Assembly (NCBI GenBank): GCA_015057825.1
Contig: SVDN01000001.1
Coordinates: forward strand, 39,307 to 103,306
Direction: 5' to 3'
DNA: 64,000 bases
DNA from: Lachnospiraceae bacterium
Lineage (GTDB): Bacteria; Bacillota; Clostridia; Lachnospirales; Lachnospiraceae
The position numbers and the translations under genes are program-made. The notes below the pieces were generated by a model that ran no database searches, was not told the origin of the DNA, and saw only the letters and a list, made by a program, of their open reading frames with translations. Within the stretch, counting starts at the first letter, position 1, and each line of letters begins with the position of its first letter. Positions 45,540 to 54,607 of this stretch are shown here, one piece after another.

Positions 45540-47129
45540 TTAAAATCTTATCTCTTTTGCAAGATCTGTTTTTGTCACGCCTGCACCGCCGCCAAATACA
45601 GCTCCACCGAATGTATCTGCGCTAATCGCACCGTGTTTAACTGCAGTTACCGATACAGTTACAGGGGCTTCGTCTTCGGAAGCACCGGACCATACAAGAT
45701 AATCGCCGGCTTTCAGATCGCCGTTAACATCACCGTCCGTCTCTCCAAATCCCTGAACAATCTTTGTTTCTTCACGTCCGTCCGCATATGTAAGATTTGC
45801 AACTATATCGTAGTCTGAATAGCTCTTGTCTGCCGGATAGTAGAATGTAGCCACAACATTAACGGCTCCGACACCTTCAGCATTGCTTATTATAGAACCC
45901 TCCTGACTTCCGTGGAATACAAAGTCACGATTTGCGGTTCTTACAAAGTCAAGAGACAATCCGAGTCTGTTAACATCCAAATATCCAACAGTGCCGTCAT
46001 CCAAAGTAATTACCAAAGGTATTGTTGCATAATAGCCCGAATTAAAGCTTAAAAAATTTCCATCAATTATTGTTACGGCATCTGCATTAAAGCCATCCGC
46101 AACTTTTATTTCCATGACTTCTTTACCGCCTATAGCCCAAATAGGAACCACTTCGCTATCGTAATATACATATGACTGTGCCGGAGATTGGGCTGTTGTT
46201 CCGGTTATATTAACTTTGTTTGAATAAACCGTATCCTGATACATAAAAGGTTGTGGATAAAAGGCAACCTGTACAGCCGAACTATCCGATGATATAATCG
46301 TTATATTTCTGACATAAAACTCAGGACAATCTCTGTTTGCCTCTACCGGGTCATCCTTTGCGTGATACATAAGATTGAAGTTCCATTGATCTGCTGTTTT
46401 TGATAAAGTCTGAACCTCCAAAGGATTACGCCTATAGGCATCTTCAGCACCCGAATTTGTACCCACATTTTCCAAAGCTTTATGAACAGGGTTGTCATAG
46501 TCTGTATAATCAATAAATTCATCAATCATAAATTCCAGATTTGAAATATCTTCCGAATCTGCAACAATAACCGTAGCTCCCTCATAAGGATTAACTTCCG
46601 TATATGTTGTAGCTGTTCCGTCGCTTAAGTGAAGAAGTAAGCCAAAGTTTTCGGGAACTTCAGTTCCACTACCACCATCAGTAATTACAAATGTAAAATC
46701 TAAATTTGGATTTGTTACAGAACCCGGAAGATTAAATGTCTGTCCCTGATCCGATAAAAGTTGTTGGATATTGGCCATATTCTGTCCATCTGCCCCAACA
46801 AATGCAGTATCGATTCCCGGAGCCGTAACCTTAACATTTACTTTTGCCGTATCGGTCGGCAAAGCCTGATTTGTCAAGTTAATCGTGTAGTTGTTTTCGC
46901 TGTTGATTGTAGATATAGAAGTCCCTGCTTCCGAATTATCACCCTTTAAAAATGTGATGCTTACGGTTGCGCTTTGAATATTTGCATCAGTCAACTTACT
47001 GATATTAATCGAATATGTCGACAATGCAGTATCCGCTTTTGCAACACTTCCCGGCAATATAAATACCACTGCCGCAAGAAGCGCCAATACAAAAGCAAAC
47101 GCTTTCTTTTTGTTTCTAATTGCTATCAA
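45540..47129 (-). CDS. Secreted beta-rich surface protein, 529 aa
   Basis: I do not recognise this family. A signal peptide (about 1-32, FVLALLAAVVFILPGSVAKA) is followed by Thr/Ser/Val-rich sequence typical of beta-sandwich repeats. The middle part (170-400) is rich in aromatic residues and has two cysteines or fewer. Near the end NGDLKAGDYLVWSG precedes a glycine-rich GGAVFGGGAG. No LPXTG, SLH or membrane anchor is seen at the C-terminus, so it may be released or held by its operon partner, which carries a sortase-like signal. An upstream AAGGGGG-type site precedes the ATG. Confidence 0.75.
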   Translation of the reverse strand: MIAIRNKKKAFAFVLALLAAVVFILPGSVAKADTALSTYSINISKLTDANIQSATVSITFLKGDNSEAGTSISTINSENNYTINLTNQALPTDTAKVNVKVTAPGIDTAFVGADGQNMANIQQLLSDQGQTFNLPGSVTNPNLDFTFVITDGGSGTEVPENFGLLLHLSDGTATTYTEVNPYEGATVIVADSEDISNLEFMIDEFIDYTDYDNPVHKALENVGTNSGAEDAYRRNPLEVQTLSKTADQWNFNLMYHAKDDPVEANRDCPEFYVRNITIISSDSSAVQVAFYPQPFMYQDTVYSNKVNITGTTAQSPAQSYVYYDSEVVPIWAIGGKEVMEIKVADGFNADAVTIIDGNFLSFNSGYYATIPLVITLDDGTVGYLDVNRLGLSLDFVRTANRDFVFHGSQEGSIISNAEGVGAVNVVATFYYPADKSYSDYDIVANLTYADGREETKIVQGFGETDGDVNGDLKAGDYLVWSGASEDEAPVTVSVTAVKHGAISADTFGGAVFGGGAGVTKTDLAKEIRF

Positions 47130-47309
47130 TTAAAAAACCCCCTTGTTATTATTTTTTTTGTAATCAATCGGAAAATTGTTTCAGAATCCCAAATTATCCG
47201 AAAAAATATACAAATTAATTATACTTTAACCCCACGCTTTAGTCAATCATATCGCGTTGTTTGCTGCTATTTTCAGAATATTTTGTACAATTTAATTTGG
47301 CAAACTATA

Positions 47310-47338
47310 AAGAAGGCGACAGTTAATTGTGTCGCCCA
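47310..47338 (-). terminator. Intrinsic terminator of the DUF234 ATPase gene
   Basis: GGCGACA (47315-47321) pairs with TGTCGCC (47330-47336). On the minus strand TTCTTT follows. It lies just after the ATPase stop codon. Confidence 0.75.
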
Positions 47339-47353
47339 AAAGCTTATTATTAT

Positions 47354-48763
47354 CTAGAAAAACGAATACATGTCTTCCAAAGTAACTCGTTTAAAGTTTT
47401 TGTATCCATCGATTATCTCCGTTACATCATCGGTAAATCCGTTTTTGGAAAAAACGATATAAAACTTGTTGTCGTACTGCTTCATTTTCTTGGCAGTCTC
47501 CATAAGATCGAAAACATCCTCGATATTCATCTTCTCGGAGCTGTACTTAAACTTGCCGTACAAAGCCTTTTCATCGCTGTCGTTAAGAGCAAACAGAGGC
47601 AATTCCAATGCTTTACCTGTCTTTTTATCCTTGCCCCACCAGCGGCCCACACGCTCAAACTTAAAGTGCAGCTCGCGCTGTCTGTTTTTCTCCTCCAGAT
47701 ACTGGATGCACATGTCATGGAAAACATCCTGCATGTAATAATCCAATGCCGGGGCAATTGCTACATCATATATAGTATCGAAATCCACGGTTCCGCGAAG
47801 ATATTTGTTGTTCATATCCATTTTATGAGCAAAAGCGATTACATAGTCCTCTACTTTATAAAGGGTTTTCTTGCGGTTGTTCTCTTCCGTCAACGCCGTA
47901 TGTTTTTTAACGATTCCCATATTGAGGAGCGGCTTCATATAGGTAGAAGTTGTGGCCGTATCAAGGTCCGTGGCTTCCGAAATGTCGTTAACCGTCGCCG
48001 CACCATCGGCGATTTCTTCGATAATAGCATTGTAATAAGCCGGCTCTCTTATCACAGAGCGAATAATAGCATCCGGCTCTGCCTGAAGGTAGGCATCGTT
48101 GTCTAAAAAGAGCTTAACTAAATTTTCTTTTAGCGATGCATTCCTGTCTATGTGCGTGATATATCCCGGTATTCCGCCGGTCATTCCGTATATAATTGCC
48201 TTTTCTTCCGGACTGAATTCCGGCAGCATCATAGCTGTCCACATATAATTAAAAGGCTCTACGTGAATCTGTGCCGAAAACTTCTTGTAAAGCGGGCTTT
48301 TCTCCCCATTAATGGCATCCGTCATTATTTTTTCCGGAGATCCGCTTATAATAAGCATAATATTGGTGCTTCTGAAAACATTGTCGATAGCCTTTTTAAA
48401 GCCGAGGGCAAAATCCTTGTCCGAAGATAAAAGATTTTGAAAATCATCAATAATAAACACAATCCTTTCTCTTGCAAAAGTATCGCGCATATATCTAAAG
48501 GCTTCGTCATATTTTTTGAAAAGCTTTGCCGATTCCGAACTTACCGGCGCTTCTTTATAAATAGCCGCCGAAAGTTGAATTAGATTTTGTTTTCCCGAGG
48601 ATTCAAGCGCCGAAAAGTAAACAACTCTCTTACCGTTTGCAAACTCTTGCAAAATTGTTGTTTTACCTACTTTGCGCTTTCCGTAAAGACAGATGGCGCG
48701 AAAGCCACCGCGCTCGTAAATGGTGTTGAGCTCTTCCAGCTCTTTTTCTCTCCCAAAAATCAT
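47354..48763 (-). CDS. Archaeal-type AAA ATPase with degenerate DUF234 nuclease-like domain
   Basis: About 469 residues. MIFGREKELEELN opens a STAND/AAA ATPase (about 1-220) with Walker A LYGKRKVGKTT and Walker B RIVFIIDDFQNLL. A winged helix follows (about 240-320; YNAIIEEIADGAATVNDISE), then a C-terminal DUF234 domain related to PD-(D/E)XK nucleases. The expected acidic and EXK residues read LPLFALND and GKFKY here, so the nuclease site looks lost. Its cellular role is unsettled in the family. The ATG at 48763 follows GGAAGG; the leader holds two stable hairpins (48792-48816 and 48834-48851). Confidence 0.85.
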   Translation of the reverse strand: MIFGREKELEELNTIYERGGFRAICLYGKRKVGKTTILQEFANGKRVVYFSALESSGKQNLIQLSAAIYKEAPVSSESAKLFKKYDEAFRYMRDTFARERIVFIIDDFQNLLSSDKDFALGFKKAIDNVFRSTNIMLIISGSPEKIMTDAINGEKSPLYKKFSAQIHVEPFNYMWTAMMLPEFSPEEKAIIYGMTGGIPGYITHIDRNASLKENLVKLFLDNDAYLQAEPDAIIRSVIREPAYYNAIIEEIADGAATVNDISEATDLDTATTSTYMKPLLNMGIVKKHTALTEENNRKKTLYKVEDYVIAFAHKMDMNNKYLRGTVDFDTIYDVAIAPALDYYMQDVFHDMCIQYLEEKNRQRELHFKFERVGRWWGKDKKTGKALELPLFALNDSDEKALYGKFKYSSEKMNIEDVFDLMETAKKMKQYDNKFYIVFSKNGFTDDVTEIIDGYKNFKRVTLEDMYSFF

Positions 48764-48850
48764 CTTTATATACCTTCCACATCTATTATTATGGGGCAAC
48801 ACATCTTCATGCCCCAAATATTACGCATTCCGCCGCTGCCATAAAGCAGC

Positions 48851-48899
48851 GTAAAAAAAGAAAAATCAGATTACTAAATAGACATTTAGCAACCTGATT
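48851..48899 (-). terminator. Intrinsic terminator of the transglutaminase-like gene
   Basis: On the minus strand AATCAGGTTGCTAAAT (48899-48884) pairs with ATTTAGTAATCTGATT (48879-48864), then TTTCTTTTTTT. The stem is about 15 bp. Confidence 0.88.
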
Positions 48900-48975
48900 A
48901 AAATTATAATATACGTTATGTTAATTTACAAGAAAAAATTTCGCAGTAATTTAAAATACAGTTAAGTCCATGCTC

Positions 48976-49818
48976 TTATATGGTTTGCGGCAGTTTTTCC
49001 GACATTCCTTTCCTTGTGTGACTTAGAGATATTATGTTGCCCGAAACATTATAATAGCTCATCTCTCCCGGAACATTTCCGCTCTCCGGATCGTCCCAAG
49101 CAACGTCAACATTGTAGGCAATGCCATCAATAATTACTATATTCCAAGCATGATCCTCACCGTTTGCTTCTCCCACGCAGGTATAGCAAGGAATGCCGAG
49201 TTTAAGCATAAGATATTGAAAAGCTCTTGCATAACCCGCACAAACGGACTCTTTTCCCACAAGTGCGCTGTAGGCGCTTTGATTAAGACCGGCATCATCC
49301 ACGTAGGAAACATTGTCCAACAAATAGTCATGGACATATTTCTCTTTTTCCGCGTCAGTTTCAAGCTTTTTTGCCTCTTTAAGGACAATCTTGGCGGCCT
49401 TGTTAAATTTCTTCTTGGATGCCTTTATTTTGTCCGCGGGAATGTTAAATTCCAGCTCAATCCTGGCCACCAAGCCCTCTTCATCCAAATAGTATTTGTA
49501 AGAGGTATCCAGCCAAAAATATCCGGGATGGTCGAAATAAACGGCATTAATCACATCCGAAATCTCGGATTCATCAAGATGTGTAAAAAGCTCAACTGCC
49601 GTATTTATCTGCTTAACAGAATCCTTAACCTGGTCATAGGCCTGCTTTCCCGCATCGCTTAAGAAAGTACGATATATGAATTTTTCGTCTTCCGACAGCT
49701 TGGACGTATCCTCGCTGTCAATATTGTATTGCCCTACGTAATCTCTCATGTAAGGAATAAATATTACAAGAAAAATCGTTATCATAGCCAGCAATACAGC
49801 TATAATTGTTCTTCTCAA
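48976..49818 (-). CDS. Membrane-anchored transglutaminase-like protein
   Basis: A 280-residue protein with one N-terminal membrane helix (about 4-23) and an extracytoplasmic domain. The transglutaminase-core triad is visible as Cys193 (ESVCAGYARAF), His223 (GEDHAWNIV) and Asp238 (YNVDVAWDD). Such proteins act as cell-surface cysteine proteases or peptide-modifying enzymes. The sequence ends soon after the core, with no further domain. It lies 37 bases after the hydrolase gene on the same strand, so it may share the glpK transcript. A strong terminator follows. Confidence 0.87.
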   Translation of the reverse strand: MRRTIIAVLLAMITIFLVIFIPYMRDYVGQYNIDSEDTSKLSEDEKFIYRTFLSDAGKQAYDQVKDSVKQINTAVELFTHLDESEISDVINAVYFDHPGYFWLDTSYKYYLDEEGLVARIELEFNIPADKIKASKKKFNKAAKIVLKEAKKLETDAEKEKYVHDYLLDNVSYVDDAGLNQSAYSALVGKESVCAGYARAFQYLMLKLGIPCYTCVGEANGEDHAWNIVIIDGIAYNVDVAWDDPESGNVPGEMSYYNVSGNIISLSHTRKGMSEKLPQTI

Positions 49819-49855
49819 ACCTCAAACTTCTTTCTACTCAAACCGCTTAAACTTA

Positions 49856-50776
49856 CTATTTTGCAGCAAATTCCAATATATCCTTAACCACTTCATCATG
49901 GCAGAAATCGTTTAGAATCTCGTGTCTTGCGCCTTCATAAAGCTTCATGGTTACATCTGCTCTCATGCCTTGCAAGCGCTCGTAAACCTCTTTCACGCCC
50001 TTTGAATATGCACCAACCGGGTCCATTGCGCCGGACACAAGAAGAATTGGTTTGCTCGTTCTCATGGAACGATACCAAATAGGCGAATTTGCTGCCTGCT
50101 GAATATACAGTAAATCCAGCATTGCACTGATTGTAAACTTAGGCTTGCAAAACTTATCAACTCTGTATCTGTCTCTGTTGGCCTTATCCACACTGAGCCA
50201 GCTAAGTTCATCATCTCGCTCGAATTTCTTTGTGTAAGAACCGAAAGCCATTTTTTCCATTTTGTCCGATACAAAACGAGGGCCGTTCTTTTTGTAAATG
50301 CTTCTGGCAATTCTTTTGCCCAAGCCCGTAAGTCTGTTTGTACCGCCGGTACCCATGATAATAAGCTTATCCCATACATCCGTGTATGTTCCGGCAACCA
50401 TTCTTACTATGAAAGAACCCATGGAATGACCCATAAGAATGCAAGGCATATTGCCGTATTTTTCGGCGTATTTTTTTCTTACCGCTTTGTTAAAAAGGGA
50501 AACATCCGTAATAAGGCATTTCCAGCCGTCATTATCGGCAATATAGCCGTGTTCGCCTTCTTCTGCGGTTTCCCCGTGGCCCAAATTGTCAAAGCCGAAG
50601 CAAACATAACCGTTTTCGGCCATTTCCGTCATAAATCTGTCGTATCTTCCGATGTATTCACGCATTCCGTGAACCACCTGAAAATAGCCCTTTGCTTCTC
50701 CATCGGGTAAATAAACCACACCTTTCAACATATGTTTTTCATCCGATGATCTTACCGACATCCTCTCTTTTTCCAT
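49856..50776 (-). CDS. Monoacylglycerol-lipase-like alpha/beta hydrolase
   Basis: About 306 residues of the serine hydrolase fold. The oxyanion segment HGMREYIGRYDRF, DNLGHGETAE and the nucleophile elbow LMGHSMGSFI are clear. Asp (SGAMDPVGAYSKGV) and His (YEGARHEILND) complete the triad. This pattern is that of lysophospholipase/monoglyceride lipases that release glycerol and a fatty acid. The gene starts four bases after the glycerol kinase stop, and its ribosome site AAGGAG lies inside the last glpK codons, which links lipid-glycerol release to glycerol phosphorylation. The ATG at 50776 is chosen for that site. Confidence 0.88.
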   Translation of the reverse strand: MEKERMSVRSSDEKHMLKGVVYLPDGEAKGYFQVVHGMREYIGRYDRFMTEMAENGYVCFGFDNLGHGETAEEGEHGYIADNDGWKCLITDVSLFNKAVRKKYAEKYGNMPCILMGHSMGSFIVRMVAGTYTDVWDKLIIMGTGGTNRLTGLGKRIARSIYKKNGPRFVSDKMEKMAFGSYTKKFERDDELSWLSVDKANRDRYRVDKFCKPKFTISAMLDLLYIQQAANSPIWYRSMRTSKPILLVSGAMDPVGAYSKGVKEVYERLQGMRADVTMKLYEGARHEILNDFCHDEVVKDILEFAAK

Positions 50777-50780
50777 TTCC

Positions 50781-52271
50781 CTACTCCTTTGCAAATTCTT
50801 GGCATGCCTTTACGGCTTTGTGCCATTTATTTAATAATTTAGTACGTGTTTCTTCATCCATTTCGGGACTGAATTCACGTTCCGCTTTATTTTTTTGTTT
50901 AAGTTCCTCCTTGCTTTCAAAAAAGCCCGTGGCCAATCCCGCAAGAAAAGCCACGCCCATTGCGGTTGCCTCTTTTTCGGCAGGACGTACCACTTTAACG
51001 TTTGATATATCCGACTGAAATTGCATTGTAAAGTTGTTGGCGCATCCGCCGCCGTCAACCTTCATGCTTGTTATCTTTTCCCCGAAGTCCGATTCCATGG
51101 CATTTATCAAATCTTCGCATTGATATGCGATTGATTCAAGCCCGGCTCTGATAATCTGCGAGCGATTGGTGCCCCTTGTAACGCCAAGGATACTTCCTCT
51201 GGCATGAGCATCCCAGTATGGCGCTCCGAGCCCCGAAAAAGCCGGAACAAAGTAAACTCCACCATTATCCGGAACTTTTTTTGCGAAATATTCACTGTCG
51301 CCGGCATCCGTAATAAATCTCAGTTCGTCTCTAACCCATTGAATTACCGCGCCGCAAGCAAAAACACTGCCTTCAAGCACATATTCGATGGGAGCGTCTT
51401 TAACCGTAGCGGCGATGCTTGTAAGAAGCCCATGTTTGCTTTTTACAATCTTCGAGCCGGTGTTGGCAAGCAAGAAACAACCCGTTCCGTAGGTGGTTTT
51501 TGCCTCACCCGCTTCAAAACAACATTGGCCGAAAAGGGCCGCCTGCTGGTCACCGGCAATTCCGGCGATGGGAATGCCGCCTCCCATAAAGTCCATATAT
51601 CCATATATTTCGCTACTGCTTGCGATTTTAGGCAGCATACTTTTTGGAATATCCAACTCTTTTAAGATTTTTTCATCCCAATCATCATTATTTATGTTAT
51701 AAAGCATGGTTCTGGATGCATTGGTTCTGTCAGTAACATGAGCCTTTCCGTCCGTTAACTTCCAGGTAAGCCATGTGTCGATGGTTCCGAAAAGAAGCTC
51801 CCCGTTTTCGGCCTTTTGTCTTGCACCTTCCACGTTATCCAGTATCCATTTTATTTTGGTTGCGCTAAAATACGGATCTATGCGCAATCCCGTTGCATCT
51901 TTTATATAATCGCCCAAGCCTCTTTTTTCAAGTTCTTCGCAAATATCCGCCGTTCTTCTGCATTGCCAAACGATGGCATTGTATATAGGTTTACCCGTGG
52001 ATTTGTCCCAAACCACGGTGGTTTCACGCTGATTGGTGATTCCCACGCCCGCTATGGACTCCACGTCCACACCGCTTTTTGCGATACATTCCGTAAGTGT
52101 CGCAATCTGATTTGCGAAAATATCCATGGGGTCGTGCTCTATCCAACCCGGTTTAGGATAGATTTGCTTAAATTCTTTCTGAGCCACACTGACGATTTTG
52201 CAGTCCTTGTCAAAAAGAATGCTTCTTACACTGGTCGTCCCCTCGTCCAGTGCCACTATGTACTTTTTCAT
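50781..52271 (-). CDS. glpK: Glycerol kinase
   Basis: A 496-residue FGGY-family kinase that forms glycerol-3-phosphate from glycerol and [60 protein letters not shown] and GLGAPYWD are all intact and the length is standard. It is the first gene of a likely operon with the lipase-like hydrolase. An extended TATAAT promoter lies at 52339-52344 on the minus strand. No facilitator (glpF) or glycerol-3-phosphate dehydrogenase gene is nearby. Confidence 0.96.
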   Translation of the reverse strand: MKKYIVALDEGTTSVRSILFDKDCKIVSVAQKEFKQIYPKPGWIEHDPMDIFANQIATLTECIAKSGVDVESIAGVGITNQRETTVVWDKSTGKPIYNAIVWQCRRTADICEELEKRGLGDYIKDATGLRIDPYFSATKIKWILDNVEGARQKAENGELLFGTIDTWLTWKLTDGKAHVTDRTNASRTMLYNINNDDWDEKILKELDIPKSMLPKIASSSEIYGYMDFMGGGIPIAGIAGDQQAALFGQCCFEAGEAKTTYGTGCFLLANTGSKIVKSKHGLLTSIAATVKDAPIEYVLEGSVFACGAVIQWVRDELRFITDAGDSEYFAKKVPDNGGVYFVPAFSGLGAPYWDAHARGSILGVTRGTNRSQIIRAGLESIAYQCEDLINAMESDFGEKITSMKVDGGGCANNFTMQFQSDISNVKVVRPAEKEATAMGVAFLAGLATGFFESKEELKQKNKAEREFSPEMDEETRTKLLNKWHKAVKACQEFAKE

Positions 52272-52559
52272 AATTCACACCTCATAGTTATAATCCCTCG
52301 CCTTTTTAGGGCAAAAAAGATAATAATTCCTACAAAAGATTATAACACAGAAATCTTTAAAATAATAAAAATTATTGAATAATCAGCCTTAGAAGGGTCC
52401 AAATAATTGTACCGATTTTTAAACAAGTTCGGGATTGCCCATTTTATGTGCAAGTAAACGAAAAAGTATGAACTCATAATTTTTAGTAATTTCATATTCG
52501 AATACAGGGTTGATAACATAATAATTGAGGTATTTTAAAAAGGGAAAGTAGGGTGAATT
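52272..52559. promoter_or_regulatory. Divergent promoter region between glpK and the MFS gene
   Basis: 288 AT-rich bases. On the minus strand TGTTATAAT (extended -10, 52344-52339) serves glpK, and a small GCC-TAAAAA-GGC hairpin lies in its leader before the ribosome site. I see no clear promoter for the plus-strand transporter and no known riboswitch. Confidence 0.5.
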
Positions 52560-53762
52560 ATGGATAATCAGCAAACTAAATCGGGTAAAATGACCGGAAA
52601 AATTTTCCTCATTTTGCTCACACTTGTACTTTGCAGCATTTTCTACGGTTTCGGCATGTTCAAGCTTATTCCCATGCAAAGTGCAATAATGGAACGATAT
52701 GATGTTGCCGAGGGGGCATACGGCACATTAAACAGCGCCCTTAACTGGGTGGTAATCTTTGCCTCAATTCAAATGGGCTTTCTTGCCAGAAAATGGCCAT
52801 GTAAGCTTACTATCTCATTTGGTCTTTCAATCGCATTTGTGGGAGCCATGATACAGGTATTTGCTCCAAGCTTCGGTATATTGGTTGCGGGACGTGCTAT
52901 CGAAGGCGGCGGCGGTTCTTTGATGTATATCGCAGTTGTCAGCTTGCTCTTAAATACGGTTTCCAAAGAAAGATCCGGCATCTGGAGCGGTATATCAATT
53001 CTATGTTCCGTGGGACCCCAGGTCTTAATCACAAAACTCGGTGCAGGCTTAATGAATGATTACGGCGTAACTTTCCAGCAGATTTTCTTCTGGATTGCAA
53101 TGTTATATGCGGTAGCAATCGTAATTACTCTTTTATTTATCGGTAAAGACGTTAAAATCAGCGGTACCCAAAGCGATGTAAAACCGACCAAAGAACAAAC
53201 TTTGCGAGTTTTTAAAGACAGGTCTAACTGGTGCGTAAATATAGCATACATTTTCTTCAGCCTTGTTTCCATTTCCTTCAGCGCTTATATCATCAAATAT
53301 TTGACGATCAAAGGAATGGATGTTGCAGCGGCTGCGGATACTTACAGTTACACAACCATGATCGGAATGTTTGCCATGCTTGCTTTCGGTATTTTATCCG
53401 ACGCACTTAAAACAAAAAGAAAAATCGTTATTATCGGCTTCTTTGTAGGTGCCGTTGCAATGGTTCTTTTGGCACAGCTTCCTGTTTCCATGATAATGAT
53501 TTATGTAGTTGTTTACGGTACATTTCCAAGATGTATTGCCGGTCTTACAACAGCCTCGGCCGTGGATCTTTGCGAAGTTCCTTCCGATTTGCCGATTGTA
53601 AACTCGCTTAAAAATGAAGTAACTCAGGTAGGCTCGGTTGTGGGCAGTATCTTCCTTGGCTATATTATCGAGTTTATGGGCTATCAATCAGCAATCTTCA
53701 TCATGGCGGCCCTCATGGCTGTGGGCGGAGTTTTATGGATTTTCGCCAAGAGAGTTCCTTAA
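52560..53762 (+). CDS. Major facilitator superfamily transporter
   Basis: A 400-residue membrane protein with twelve hydrophobic segments, a long hydrophilic loop near the middle (VKISGTQSDVKPTKEQ) and the MFS-style FLARKWPCKLT and GRAIEGGGGS segments. It moves a small solute by proton coupling or exchange. The family is too broad to name the substrate; an organic acid or nitrate/sugar-acid relative is possible. The gene is divergent from glpK and ends at a 10-bp hairpin terminator. Confidence 0.82.
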   Translation: MDNQQTKSGKMTGKIFLILLTLVLCSIFYGFGMFKLIPMQSAIMERYDVAEGAYGTLNSALNWVVIFASIQMGFLARKWPCKLTISFGLSIAFVGAMIQVFAPSFGILVAGRAIEGGGGSLMYIAVVSLLLNTVSKERSGIWSGISILCSVGPQVLITKLGAGLMNDYGVTFQQIFFWIAMLYAVAIVITLLFIGKDVKISGTQSDVKPTKEQTLRVFKDRSNWCVNIAYIFFSLVSISFSAYIIKYLTIKGMDVAAAADTYSYTTMIGMFAMLAFGILSDALKTKRKIVIIGFFVGAVAMVLLAQLPVSMIMIYVVVYGTFPRCIAGLTTASAVDLCEVPSDLPIVNSLKNEVTQVGSVVGSIFLGYIIEFMGYQSAIFIMAALMAVGGVLWIFAKRVP

Positions 53763-53801
53763 ACTTATGGTTTTAAATAGTAAATCACTGTGGTATAATA
53801 T

Positions 53802-53840
53802 ATTGGACTATGTAATGCATAGTCCAATTTTATTGGGTTT
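53802..53840 (+). terminator. Intrinsic terminator of the MFS gene
   Basis: TTGGACTATG (about 53802-53811) and CATAGTCCAA (about 53817-53826) form a perfect 10-bp stem with loop TAATG, followed by TTTTATTGGGTTTTT. Confidence 0.88.
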
Positions 53841-53865
53841 TTCAAACAAGTTTAAGGGGTATTTT

Positions 53866-54555
53866 ATGAATTATTATCATTTGCTTGTTTCTGATTTTAA
53901 CGTTATTTCCGTTATTATCAGATTGCTTATTGCCACAATCTTGGGCGGTTTGATAGGCTTTGAACGCGGTAAACACGGTCATCCCGCCGGTATCAGAACG
54001 CATACACTTGTAAGCATCGGAGCAGCCACTGCCATGATGGTTGGTTTGTATGTCTTCAAAGTTGGATTGGCAACGGATGTTTCCCGTATCGGTGCACAGG
54101 TTGTATCCGGCATTGGTTTTTTGGGAGTGGGAACAATCCTCGTAAAAGGCCGTGAGCAAATAACGGGCCTTACCACAGCAGCTACCCTTTGGGCTGCAGG
54201 AACAATCGGCCTTGCAAGCGGAGCCGGTTTTATAGAGGCTGCTATCGGAGCTACCATTATCATTACGGCTCTTAATACAATCTTGTACAAAAGAAGCCAA
54301 AAGATAAATGTGCGATCTACGATTATTATTCATATGGAGCTTGATAATATAAGAAACGTTAACCGCACATATGACAGTTTGAAAGCCGATTTTCCAAACA
54401 TTATTATTCATGCCGTTCCTTCAAAAAGCGGCATTGAAAACCACATTGGCATAGAAGCGATTTTCAACTACAGATCCACGAATCTCGGAAAAACCGAGTT
54501 GGTTGAGAAAATGCGCAGTTACGAAGGTGTCGTATATGCCATTGAGGCTTATTAA
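53866..54555 (+). CDS. MgtC/SapB family membrane protein
   Basis: About 229 residues. IIRLLIATILGGLIGFERG and GIRTHTLVSIGAA are the family signature, with about four or five membrane helices (5-145) and a soluble ACT-like C-terminal part. MgtC proteins help growth at low magnesium and modulate membrane energetics. The ATG at 53866 is chosen for AAGGGG eight bases ahead; a longer reading would start inside the transporter gene and run through its terminator. No magnesium M-box leader was seen. Confidence 0.9.
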   Translation: MNYYHLLVSDFNVISVIIRLLIATILGGLIGFERGKHGHPAGIRTHTLVSIGAATAMMVGLYVFKVGLATDVSRIGAQVVSGIGFLGVGTILVKGREQITGLTTAATLWAAGTIGLASGAGFIEAAIGATIIITALNTILYKRSQKINVRSTIIIHMELDNIRNVNRTYDSLKADFPNIIIHAVPSKSGIENHIGIEAIFNYRSTNLGKTELVEKMRSYEGVVYAIEAY

Positions 54556-54607
54556 TGAAGTTTATTAGCATTTAAATACATATTTTTAGACATTTTTGGA
54601 GGTTATT

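Noticed and set aside
47327..48106. 259-codon plus-strand open frame opposite the DUF234 ATPase
   Set aside because: No ribosome site or domain; the minus strand carries a full ATPase with clear motifs.
48792..48851. tRNA or small RNA gene from the two hairpins before the DUF234 ATPase
   Set aside because: No cloverleaf, no anticodon arm and no own terminator; they are more simply leader hairpins.
53638..53865. Longer N-terminus for the MgtC gene
   Set aside because: It would start within the MFS gene and read through its terminator; an ATG with AAGGGG at 53866 gives the normal family start.
53763..53865. Magnesium M-box before mgtC
   Set aside because: The gap is only 103 bases and is mostly the MFS terminator.
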